The notes under the pieces: model-generated
Databases searched by the model: none
What the model was told of the DNA's origin: nothing
Seen by the model: only the letters and a program-made list of their open reading frames with translations
Shown: positions 23,148 to 32,867 of the stretch, piece by piece
Numbering within the stretch: position 1 is the first letter of the stretch
Layout: the number at the start of each line of letters is the position of its first letter
DNA from: Lactifluus volemus
Lineage: Eukaryota; Basidiomycota; Agaricomycetes; Russulales; Russulaceae
Direction: 5' to 3'
DNA length: 40,247 bases
NCBI GenBank assembly: GCA_022376515.1
Contig: WTXI01000319.1
Location: 1-40,247, forward strand
Translations under genes and position numbers: made by a program

Positions 23148-23153
23148 TATAAG
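23148..23153 (+). promoter_or_regulatory. TATA-like element of S copy 5
   Basis: TATAAG in cagtataagtacaatgg, 69 bp before the ATG at 23217. Confidence 0.5.
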
Positions 23154-23216
23154 TACAATGGCCATGGGAACGATCATAAAAGTGTTTCTCTCCTCACCTC
23201 AAGGCCACTGTATCAG

Positions 23217-24135
23217 ATGCCTGAGATTCAGCCGCAACACCTCGAACAAACCAGTCACTATCTACAAGAACATGTACACCAAAACGTTATGGTCAGCTTC
23301 TAATCTAGTGATGTCCCTGTTCCCTTCATGACCTACGCTCATCTATATCCACCATTTCTTAAATTCAGCTTGCTGCCGGCCATGCCCAAGGTCATTGGGG
23401 TCCCCCCGCTGGGGACGTTGCTATGCAAGGTGGACCACGGGACTCGCGCCATGTCAACTTGACTCCCCCTTACTATGGCATGGGGTTTTACCACCCTCCT
23501 CCGCCGGATGTAAGTACCGTTTATTCTCAAGCATCCTTTTCACCAATGACCCATCTTTCCACAGGGTTACGTATTCCCGCCTATGGTCCATGATGTAGGA
23601 ATTCCTCGAGGCTTCCCCAGCGAGCCAACACATGCAGAAGATGTTGTCCCAGTATGTAGTAGTGTCTTTCCTGTATGAATGGCCTGATGTCCAACTCGAT
23701 CTCTTGCTGCAGGGACCTGACAGACCCTACAATCTCGACCATGCCAGTGGTCGCGCGGCTCCTGCCCAGGAGGCCGTACCTGATCCGTTGGTTCACCATG
23801 CCCTCCCTCCCGACGAGGCAGTGGGAGACTGTCTTCGACTCCTTGCTATCCGCCTCTTGGGTTACCCTGATTCACAGATCGATATGTTGCGCATGGAACC
23901 GGGTGCTGCCGGTCGCGTCAGGGTTTCGATCTCTTTCGAAATGGCCGTACCTGATCCGTTAGTTCACACTCCCGACGAGGCAGCGAGAGAGTGTCTTCGA
24001 TGCCTTGCTATCTGCCTCTTGGGTTACACTGATTCACAGACCGATATATTTCGCATGGGACCGGGTGCTTCCGGTTATGTCAGGGTTTTGATCTCTTTCG
24101 AAACGGCCACTGGCAATGTCCTCCCTATGAACTAA
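23217..24135 (+). CDS. S-family small protein, copy 5 (241 aa, doubled C-terminal module)
   Basis: Exons 23217-23291, 23369-23509, 23565-23651 and 23713-24135, all phase 0, give 241 codons. It is almost identical to copy 4, from which it differs near the end (SQTDIFRMGPGASGYVRVLI here, SHTDTFRMGLGASGHVRVLI there) and in the last residues (GNVLPMN versus GSVLPN). Exon 4 holds the same tandem duplication of the conserved module. Exon 3 has RGFPSEPTHAEDVVP, longer than in other copies. Its 3' flank (24140-24750) is closely similar to that of copy 6. Convergent with L relic 4, 616 bp away. Confidence 0.85.
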
Positions 24136-24750
24136 CATTTCGTTTTGTGAATATTCAGATATAGTCCACGTTTCTGTCTTGCATTTTATGGGTATCCATT
24201 GTCGTATGCTTTGGGTACAGAATCCTTTGTACAGTGGCACGATATGTCACTGATATAGCAGGGGTGAAGGCGGAGTAGGGGGGTCCGTTACCGATTCGAC
24301 TGATCTATTATTTATAGTGGTGGAATGGGCCTCTTGCATTCTATGCCTTTTTTGTCGTATTCGCGGGTGTAGGCCTTGAGTTGAGTGTAGCATTCCATGT
24401 CTGTACAATTGTTTTGAGATGCATCATAAATGTAAATTGCTTCGTTTCAAGGTCAATGTGGGAATAAGTGGGAATGTGCCTGATTGGCGTGAGGCGGATA
24501 GTGGGCCTGTGTGCACGTGGCTGATAGACGTGAAAGCGTATACTGTACTAGCTTCAAGTTAGACGCAAGTACTTCATTATGACCAAAAAAAGGCGATTGC
24601 AAGATGCTGTGTATAAACTGTATGTATTGAGAGGGTATGCGACATGACTGACTTTGACAATTAATGGTAATGATCGACGACGACGACGCATGCTAAAATC
24701 GGAAAAGAAAAAGTCACATCCAACATGTACGACTCGGACGTGGATATATC

Positions 24751-26149
24751 TCATACGAAAATATCCTGTTGTAAGATATCCTCCGCCTTCAAGTCGAGCA
24801 CTGCGTTATCATCCGTCTGTGTGAAGAGGTCAACCAAGCACACATCAGGGTCGATGTCCGTCGCAGACCACGTCTTTCCCCACAACAACTTTGAAAGCTC
24901 GTCGTCTCCGTCCCCGACGAGCCCCAAACTGTTTGTTGGCAGTAGTAGTGGTAGTGATGTCCGCTGCAGTCTCCATCGACGAACAGGTCGGAGACTCGGA
25001 GGACGATGTGAGAAAGGCTTCTAGCGACGTCCAGAACGCCTCCATCTCCTTTGCATCCACTTCCACGTTCTGCACTTCATCTGCGGTGCTATCGCGACCC
25101 ACGCCGATCGTGGTGAGAGCCGTAGGAGTAGTCTGCTGAGGCTCAGAGACAGTGTCCACTGGCACGCCCGCAAAATCGAGGGCGTCTGAGAGGGCATCGC
25201 TACCGCTCAAGAGCGGACTTGATGGCGGCAGCGGCGAAGACGGTGGGAGGGTATCGGACCATAAGAGTTGAGTGACCATTCCATCATCCTCGTCTTCATC
25301 TTCGTCGTCGCTGGTACCTCGGCCTTGGCCAGTCTCCTCGTCGTCATCCGATGGGGCGGGTAGCGAGCTCGCGGGAGTATCGACAGACGCATTTCCCTCC
25401 CTCGAATTAGCATAGCGGCGACGCAGGCCTCGTCATTCCAATACTCCGTTTCGCTCAGCACGCTCTGGATCGGCGAGAGCACGAGCGAAGGTTTTCTGAG
25501 CCGAAGCGTGTTTTATTCGTCATCCTCAGTGCCGGCATCAGGAGAGAATAGCGGGCTCGAGGTGGTAACCGAACAGTCCCACGCGACGCCAATGGACGTG
25601 CTCCGCATCGGCGTAACTGGCGGCGCAAATTTATGCATGGCCTTGGCCGTGGTAGGTGACGAGGGCGTGTCCAGTGGTTGTGGGGAAGATGTCCGCAAGA
25701 TGTCCGCGGCAGCGGCCGTGACGGGCGCCATGGTCGTATCTGTATTCACATTGCCGCTTCCCAATTACACCCGACATGGTTGTTTGCCAGTCTCGATGGC
25801 CACTTGTCCGCATGATTTGTGGCGATGTGACCGCTTGCGCTCGAGCGCCTCTGCCAACATACAGTTTTGTGGCTTTTGATGGTGCTGGAATGGAGTCCTG
25901 AGTGAGCGTCGACGTACCAGCAACTTTTCCGAATGCGCTCCTGGCAGATGTGGTATGTACCGTCTTTGGAGGAGAGGGAAAGGCAGCAGCGACAAGCGTG
26001 TTTCGTGCGGAGAACGGGTCAGCGTTTGCATGTGGGGTGAGGCTTTGCTTGAAAATGTGATAGGGTCTGAGAGAGACGGATGCGACAGGAAACTCAGCTT
26101 GCGTTGAGGTGGTGAGCTTTCGTGACGCTTTGGGCGCTAGTGGCCTCGA
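24751..26149 (-). pseudogene. L relic 4: 5'-truncated, frameshifted SPT21-like copy
   Basis: Matches the last exon of the complete L gene from about residue 430 to the C-terminus (TGA at 24751). The frame is broken by a small insertion near 24930 (gactgtttgttgg-type change in the LGLVGDGDDELS region), by loss of the ASPLCYFEGKATNASEAAVA block near 25405, and by deletions near 25860 that remove the Ala/Glu/Arg-rich helix region. Structure and breakpoint are the same as in L relic 2, so the two derive from one duplicated block. The upstream part (26150-26290) is the shared non-L extension described at 17263-17462. Confidence 0.85.
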
Positions 26150-26738
26150 GTGTGCTCTGGTCAGCTTGGGAAAAAAGCGTTTTTGTCGTGCTGAATCGCT
26201 TCCTCCAATGGTAGGAGCACTCAAGCCGTGGTGTGGAGGTTTTCGACTGTTTGAGGGCGTGAGAGCCAGATCTCCTCATGGAAGTGAAGATTTGGCAGCT
26301 CCCATCACCGTAGCCATATACAGGTCATTGTGCCCACGCATCGTGACAGACAACAGGTTTTGTTTAGTATTCTTCCTCTTGTCTCGGTGCATAGCCAGGA
26401 ATCACTGGCATCATATATCGAAAGGGGCATGGCAAAGATAACTTATTTATCAAAGGCAGACGTGATGTTGAGTTGATTCTTTGGCCATCGTAGTAGGACG
26501 AATTTACATATTATGTGCCACCTGGTAAGGGGATATAGTTCGATGATCTCAGCCTGAAGGCTGAAGCGTTGAAACTTGAAGTCCTGAAGCCTGAAGTGTC
26601 AATTCTTTTGCATGCGTTGGTCAGAATCTGAACCTGAACCGGTGGCGGCCGACTTTGAGGAAAGGATGATGCGAAAGTAGGAGAGGCACTCAATCAATGC
26701 GAGCGAAAATGCACGGCAGACAAATCATGCATCCAATT

Positions 26739-27427
26739 GATTGCAGATCGGGATGAGAGATCTAGACGGAAAAAACGGATAGAGTTATGTGGATGGAGAT
26801 GATCTCTCTGAATAGTAATTGCCTTTCATGGCCGCCAAACTGATGCGTTTCCTCCCCTGTGGGCGCTTATTTCCTCATAACATCACGTCAAGGGCCAGCC
26901 TGACTGACTCTCCCGTTCCGTCATACCTCCCGGTCCTCCCCCACCCAACCCCCCAGTAACACTACGATACGAAATGTCCAATTGATAAGCCACGCGCCCA
27001 GCATGCCATTCCCCTGCCTCCTCCAGTCTCGTGGTTACGAGGTCCACGTCTTTGTAGTAGATACATGTTGCAGATATAAGGGCAGATTTTATAAATAAAA
27101 AAAGACACCACGACAAAGTCCCAAAGAGATTTCCCTGCGCAGAGATATGTACAGCCCACAGATGAACCTCTCAAGCCGCCTCGTCATGCAAACATGTAGG
27201 GGAGGGGAAACCCAAAAGCAGTTAGTCCTAGTATTAACCGGGCGCAACGACACCAGTGGGGAGGTACTAACCGTGTCAAGTTATTCGGGCGGAAACAGGG
27301 CAGGAAACTGGCAGGAAACTCGTCAGTTTGGCGGCCATGAAAGGCAATTACTATTCAGAGAGATCATCTCCATCCACATAACTCTATCCGTTTTTTCCGC
27401 CCAGATCTCTCATTCCGATCTGCAATC
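26739..27427. repeat. Fold-back inverted-repeat element B
   Basis: Left arm 26739-26843 and right arm 27323-27427 are 105-bp inverted repeats with about three mismatches, around a 479-bp middle. The outer ends match element A, but the inner arm sequence (gttatgtggatggagatgat, gcctttcatggccgccaaac) is unrelated to A. Parts of the middle (tcgtggttacgaggtccacg, tagatacatgttgcagatat, aaccgggcgcaacgacacca) are shared with A. No transposase was seen. It lies between the 5' side of L relic 4 and the promoter of S copy 6, the same position as element A. Confidence 0.85.
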
Positions 27428-27470
27428 GGCTGAGCATCACCCCTTACCGCTTGCCTTACCACCCTCCGTG

Positions 27471-27477
27471 TATAAAT
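27471..27477 (+). promoter_or_regulatory. TATA box of S copy 6
   Basis: TATAAAT in cgtgtataaatgcgtccaac, 89 bp before the ATG, same context as S copy 3. Confidence 0.65.
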
Positions 27478-27559
27478 GCGTCCAACGATATGCAAGGAAA
27501 AAAAATTCAACACGGTACCTCAACAATAACTTCTCTTCCCTGTTAAAACACCGTATCAG

Positions 27560-28321
27560 ATGGCCGAAATTCAACAGCAACCTGAACAAGTCAATCAATC
27601 CCAAGGAGTTATGTCTTCCGTTGCACACCAAAATGTTATGGTCAGTTCTAAATGTAGCGACGTTCGCTTCATGGTCAATACTCATATCTACTATTCATAT
27701 TATTCCTTAGTCCCAGTTCGATGCTCACCATGGCCAAGGTCATTGGTATGACATACACCCCCCTAGTGGGGACGTTGCTTTGCAAGGTGGACCCCGTTCT
27801 GTCAACCCCCCTCACTATGACCAGGGATTCTACCACCAGCCTCCACCCGGCGTGAGTAATTTCCATCTGCATCCTTTTCACTAATGATTCTTCCCTCCAA
27901 AGGATCACGTGTTCCTACATATGGACCACAATGCAGGGTTTGTTCAACGCTTCCCAGCACAGGCAGAAGATGTTGTCCTTGTATGTGCTAACCACTCCTC
28001 CAATTCCCGTATGAACGGTCAGTTGTCTAACTCGATCTCTTGCTGCAGGAACTTCACAACGCTGACAATCGTATCAACGCCGATCCGAATTTTGCTCCCG
28101 GTCTCGCCCAAGCAGCCGCACCTGATCCATTGGTTCACAATGCCCCCCCTGCCGACGAGGCAGTGCCAGTGGGAGAGTATCTTCGACGCCTTGCTATCCG
28201 CCTGTTGGATTACCCTGATTCACAGACCGATATGTTTCACATGGAACCGGGCGCTGCCGGTCGCGTCAGGGTTTCGATCTCTTTCGAAACGGCCACTGGC
28301 AATGTTCTCTTTCCGAACTAG
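27560..28321 (+). CDS. S-family small protein, copy 6 (188 aa, 4 exons)
   Basis: Exons 27560-27640, 27717-27851, 27903-27980 and 28049-28321, phase 0 throughout, give 188 codons. Exons 1-3 nearly equal copy 3; exon 4 has an extra ADNRIN stretch and a C-terminus (RVRVSISFETATGNVLFPN) like copies 4 and 5, so this copy is a mosaic. It also has PDPLVHNAPPADEAVPVGEY and SQTDMFHMEPGAAGRVRVSI. No signal peptide, membrane segment or known domain. It is the S partner of the only intact L gene; the two 3' ends are 627 bp apart and convergent. This may be the ancestral S-L arrangement. Confidence 0.85.
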
Positions 28322-28948
28322 CATTTTGTTTTGTGAATATACAGACATCGTCCACGTTTCTGTCTTGGGTTCTATGCGTATCCATTATCGTATGCTTTGG
28401 GTACAGAATCCTTTGTACAGTGACACGATATGTCACTGATATAGCAGGGGCGGAGGCGGGGTAGGGGGGTCCGTTACCGATTCGACTGATCTATTATTTA
28501 TAGTGCTGGAATGCGCCTCTTGCACTCTATGCCTTTTTTTTTCTTATTCGCTGGTGTAGGCCTTGAGTTGAGTGTAGCATTCCATGTCTGTACAATTGTT
28601 TTGAGATGCTTCATAAATGTAAATTGCTTCGTTTCAAGGTCAATGTGAGAATGTGTCTGATTGGCGTGAGGCGGATAGGTGAGCCTATGTACACGTGGCT
28701 GATAGACGTGAAAGCGTATACTGTGCTGTGATATCCTCTGCCTTCAAGCTTCAAGTTAGACGCAAGTACTTCATTATGACCAAAAAAAGGCGATTGCAAC
28801 ATTCCATGTACAAAATGTATGTATTGAGAGGGTATGCGATATGACTGACTGTGATAATTAATGGTAATGATCAACGACGACGGCGCATGCTAAAATCGGA
28901 AAAGAAAAAAGTTACATCCGATGTGTACGACTCGGACGTGGATATATC

Positions 28949-31942
28949 TCATACGAAAATATCCTGTTGTAAGATATCCTCCGCCTTCAAGTCGAGCACT
29001 GCGTTATCATCCGTCTGTGCGAGGAAGTCAGCCAAGCACACATCAGCGTCGATGTCCGTCGCAGACCACGTCTTGCCCCAAAACAACTTTGAAAGCTCGT
29101 CGTCTCCATCCCCGACGAGCCCCAAACTGTCGTTGGCAGTAGTAGTGGTAGTGATGTCCGCTGCAGTCTCCATCGACGAACAGGTCGGAGACTCGGAGGA
29201 CGATGTGAGAAAGGCTTCTAGCGACGTCCAGAACGCCTCCATCTCCTTTGCATCCACTTCCACGTTCTGCACTTCATCCGCGGTGCCATCGCGACTCACG
29301 CCAATCGTAGTGAGAGCCGTAGGAGTAGTCTGCTGAGGCTCAGAGGCAGTGTCCACTGGCACGCCCGCAAAATCAAGGGCGTCTGAGAGGGCATCGCTAC
29401 CGCTCAGGAGCGGACTTGATGGCGGTAGCGGCGAAGACGGTGGGAGGGTATCGGACCATAAGCGTTGGGTGACCATTCCATCATCCTCGTCTTCGTCTTC
29501 GTCGTCGCTGGTACCTCGGCCTTGACCAGTCCCCTCATCATCATCTGATGGGGCGGGTAGCGAGCTCGCGGGAGTATCGACCGACGTATTGCCATCTTTA
29601 TCATCCTTCTCTTCCTTCTTTCCAGCAACAGCAGCCTCACTGGCATTTGTTGCCTTTCCCTCGAAGTAGCATAGCGGCGACGCAGGCCTGGTCATCCCAA
29701 TACCCCGTCCGCTCAACACGCTCTGGATCGGCGAGAGTACAAGCGAAGATTTGCTCAGCCGAAGCGTGTTTTGTTGTTCGTCGTCATCATCTGCGCCGGC
29801 ATCAGGAGAGAATAACGGGCTCGAGGTGGTAGCCGAAGAGTCCCACGCTGCGCCAGTGGACGTGTTCCGCATCGGTGTACCTGGCGGTGCAAAGTTAAGC
29901 ATAGCCTTGGCTGTGGTAGGTGACGAGGGCGCGTCCAGTGGCGGTGGGGAAGATGTCCGCAAGATGTCCGCGGCAGCGGCCATGACGGGCGCCATGGCTG
30001 TATCTGTATTCACATTGCTGCTTCCCAATGACACCCGGCGTGGTTGTTTGCCAGTCTCGATGGCCACTTGTCCGCGTGATTTGTGGCGATGTGACCGCTT
30101 GCGCTCGAGCGCCTTGGCCTCCTCGCGTGCATTCTCTGCTTCTCTGCGTGCGAGCGCCTCCGCCGACATGCGCGGCTTCGTTGCGGTCGTAGTGCGTGCC
30201 CATTCGGGCACGACATACGGTTTTGTGACTTTCGATGGTGCGTCCTGAGTGAGATCCGACGTAGCAGCAGCTTTGCCGAATGCGCCCTTGGCAGATGAAG
30301 TGTGTACTGTCTTTGGAGGAGAAGGAAAGGCGGCCGCCACAAGCGCGTTTCTTGCGGCAAAAAGGTCGGCGTTTGCACGTGGCGTTTGCAACGGTAAAGG
30401 TTTGCTTGAAAACGTGATGGGGTCTGAGAGCAACGGACGCGACAGGAAATTCAGCTTGCGTTGAGGTGGCGAGCTTTCGCAATGACGCTTTGGGCGCCTG
30501 TGTGCCTCGGCCACATCGCTCAACCTGCGTTTCCGTTTGGGCGTGTTCTCCGAAGTTACTGTTCCGCCACCACGCCGCTTGAATGTGTCTGGATCAACGT
30601 TCTCTTTCTCAAGCACGATGACCTCATCGTCCGAGTCTGTGGTCTCCGGGGCCGTCGAGGTCTGCGAAGAAGCTGGTGTCGGAGCGAAATCAGACGACGT
30701 ATCAGTGGGCTGCTGAGCTGGTTTGCCGAGAAGCTGAAGGAGGGTATCGATAACCTTGGCGGAGCGAGGACTCGTCTGCTTTGATGACGAAGACTCGGAG
30801 GCCTGGTTTTGGTAAGGCGCGAGTAGAGTGGAAAGTGCCGAGCGCACGCCAGAGTCAGACAAATCGAGGTTGTTCGGGGCAACGCTAGGTGCTATAGACT
30901 TGGCACGGTCGCCGTACTTTGGCACTTTTTCATCATCCTGTGGTTGGGATTTCACTGGAAGACCGCGAGCAGCCCTAATGAGTGGGTGAAGATGTGAATG
31001 GGAATCCTTCTTTGAGAAGTTTCCGCTGGAGCCACGGGAAGCTACTTTGCGCTTGCGGTCGCGTCTCAACGAGTCTGTCTCGAAATCTGCGATCTTGGCG
31101 TCGAACGTGGTCGTTGTGGCCGCGTCGGTAATATGAAATGACTGGTTTAGATGGACTGGTGCAGGTCATGTGAGTGAGATTGTGCAAAATAGGTACGGTG
31201 AAGGTCTACACACCTGGTGGCAGATGCATAGGTGCTGGCACAGGAATCTGAGGCTGCCATGGATTTACACCATGCTGAAACGCCGGGGGTTGCTGAGCGT
31301 GCAGAGTCTGCGGCGATAGAGTCAGTGACCGTACAACTGCTAAGCGGTTGGTAGTAAGGAACTGTACCCCTCGGAGAGCGAACACAACTTCAAGAGCAGA
31401 TTCTCCAGAGGCAGTCTTGTTTATAATTCCAGTGACGAGAGCACTATCATCAGATGCAGCAAGCGCCCAAGACATGAGCCCCATGCCGACCGCAACACCA
31501 GGCGGTGGCTGATGAGATGTTGTAGGTTGGGATGAGCCAGGGGCTGAGGAAACAACCATAGTGTTTGGGGCAGCATCCGACTCGGAAGGGTCAAGAGCAT
31601 AGATTGAAAAGTCGCGTTGGCCAAAATGCATTAGTTCGGGGCTAATTGACAGTGTCAGGAAAGGAATGAAAAGAAACAGAAACTACAGACCTCGATCTGC
31701 ATATTGTATGTAAGCAGAGCTTGAGAGATGTCGTACCATATGTTGGCCGGTGGGAGGCGGGTGTACCAAGGGTGTGAACTGGGAATTTATCTGGGGAACG
31801 GGCGAGAATATACTGAGAGGATCCATCAATGGTGTACCAGATGCGGACTATACAAAGGCGTGAGTTTATTGTATAACGAGATGAGAGGTATAACACCTTG
31901 AAGGTATTGTGGTTGAGGCAGAGCGGTCATGGTGGTTGTCAT
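28949..31942 (-). CDS. SPT21/Ams2-like nuclear protein (complete L gene, 945 aa)
   Basis: Minus-strand exons 31897-31942, 31691-31847, 31214-31641 and 28949-31155 give 945 codons (starting at the second ATG, 31930, would remove four). The N-terminal part (about 16-135) matches the Spt21/Ams2 N-terminal domain family: VRIWYTIDGSSQYILARSPD, LKLCLHTICRSSPEL, FGQRDFSIYALDPSES, VGMGLMSWALA. In yeasts these proteins control histone-gene transcription; a nuclear, S-phase role here is inferred. The rest is low-complexity and probably disordered, with a basic cluster PKRKRRLSDVAEAHRRPKRH (about 416-435), acidic DDEDEDEDDG, and a conserved-looking tail DAKEMEAFWTSLEAFL and DDNAVLDLKAEDILQQDIFV. No GATA zinc finger is visible, unlike fission yeast Ams2. 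An ACGCGAAA (31993-32000) lies about 50 bp upstream and fits a G1/S-type promoter element. It is the apparent source of the four L relics. Confidence 0.88.
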
Positions 31943-31992
31943 TCGCCAAGAGTGTCAAGCCTGAGACTGGCTCTGTCTGCTTGCTCAACTAA

Positions 31993-32042
31993 ACGCGAAA
32001 CCGGCTAAACCGGACCGTGACCGCGACCGCGCCTGTCACGTG
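31993..32042 (-). promoter_or_regulatory. Putative cell-cycle and E-box elements upstream of the SPT21-like gene
   Basis: ACGCGAAA at 31993-32000 resembles SBF/MBF-type sites and CACGTG sits at 32037-32042, both in the 205-bp gap between the YPD1 stop and the SPT21-like start. Assignment is by motif only. Confidence 0.35.
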
Positions 32043-32147
32043 GATTTGATAGGTGTAGAGTACAGACATACACATACAGTAAATGCAAATACTTCATCAG
32101 GGCTAATATATCAATCAGTCGCCCAAGAAACCACCTCCTTGACGGTT

Positions 32148-32867
32148 TCAATCTTTCTTTACATGACTTGCATAAAAGTTGTCCAGCCATTTCTTTGCTT
32201 CCAAGTAATCTTTTCTTGCGTCCGCAAGTGCTTTTGCGATCTTAACGATGGCCTCTGCCTCTGTGATAACTCTGCTGTCCTCTCGTAATTTTCCGTAGTG
32301 TTGGATAGCTTCACACGCCGACTGCACTTTAGAGACGCCAAGCGCTGCAGAGGATCCCTTCAGAAAGTGGCCTAGGTTAGATAACTCTTCGAGAGCCTTC
32401 CTCGCTCTAAAACGTCTGATAAGTGTGACAGGAAATGAGGGGACTGATCAAAGTGCGCACAGGGCATCGTCCATCTCGTTAAACGTTTTCTTCGCTTGAT
32501 CAAAGTACGCATCGACCATGCCTTTTGAGAATAAGTCATCGTCGTCGTCAAGTTCGAGTATTTGTTCGAATACGGTTTGGTCAATGTCCGGGACGCTTGT
32601 CACAACTGGCTTTGGAAGAATGACGGTCTGTATTCATAAGTGTTGGAGAGGCGGTACGAGAGAGAAATTCGGACACACCTCTTTAACGCTGGGCAGTGAA
32701 CGGCTATCTAGCCTTGGTGAGGGTGTTGGCTCTGCTGGTACCAGTACCTGAGATGTCTTGAGAGTAGACGAGGAAGACGAGAGAGGTGCCTGGGCGCTGG
32801 GAGTCGGGCGGGAGTCGTGCATGAGGTGGGTAGCAATGGGCGGAGAAGGTGAAGGAAATGAAGGCAT
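32148..32867 (-). CDS. YPD1: Ypd1-type histidine phosphotransfer protein (204 aa, 3 exons)
   Basis: Intermediate of the fungal multistep phosphorelay, moving phosphate between hybrid histidine kinases and response regulators (Ssk1/Skn7 type) in cytoplasm and nucleus. Minus-strand exons 32679-32867, 32461-32627 and 32148-32406 join to 204 codons. Residues 1-70 are a Ser/Pro-rich extension, longer than in yeast Ypd1. The HPt domain follows: QILELDDDDDLFSKGMVDAY (about 85-104), DQAKKTFNEMDDAL, then the active-site segment LSNLGHFLKGSSAALGVSKV with the phospho-accepting His at about 132, and VQSACEAIQHYGKLRED. A C-terminal helix, ARKDYLEAKKWLDNFYASHV, closes the bundle. Its stop is 205 bp before the SPT21-like start, same strand. 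Family assignment is strong. Confidence 0.92.

Larger units (their letters stand above)
21592..24240. repeat. 2.65-kb near-perfect palindrome
   Basis: Left arm about 21592-22846 and right arm about 22982-24240 are reverse complements (mirror axis at coordinate sum 45828) with a 135-bp centre. Each arm holds a complete S gene with promoter and 3' flank, arranged head-to-head. Differences are few: single substitutions, and one codon in length at the C-terminus. Both genes remain open, so the duplication is recent or kept alike by gene conversion. The outer end of each arm stops at tacagtagcac / tacagtggcac. Confidence 0.9.

Noticed and set aside
21592..24240. Palindrome as a pure assembly artefact
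   Set aside because: Not excluded, but the arms differ at scattered positions and in C-terminal codons, and the centre has its own unique repeats, which argues against a simple chimeric join.
17844..27427. Inverted-repeat elements as classical DNA transposons
   Set aside because: No transposase frame and no target-site duplication were seen, and the arms differ between the two elements, so only a fold-back structure is claimed.
28949..31069. Stand-alone 706-codon gene starting at a TTG
   Set aside because: The frame continues upstream through a good acceptor (CACCAG before 31155) into three more exons encoding the SPT21-like N-terminal domain, so this is the 3' part of a 945-codon gene.
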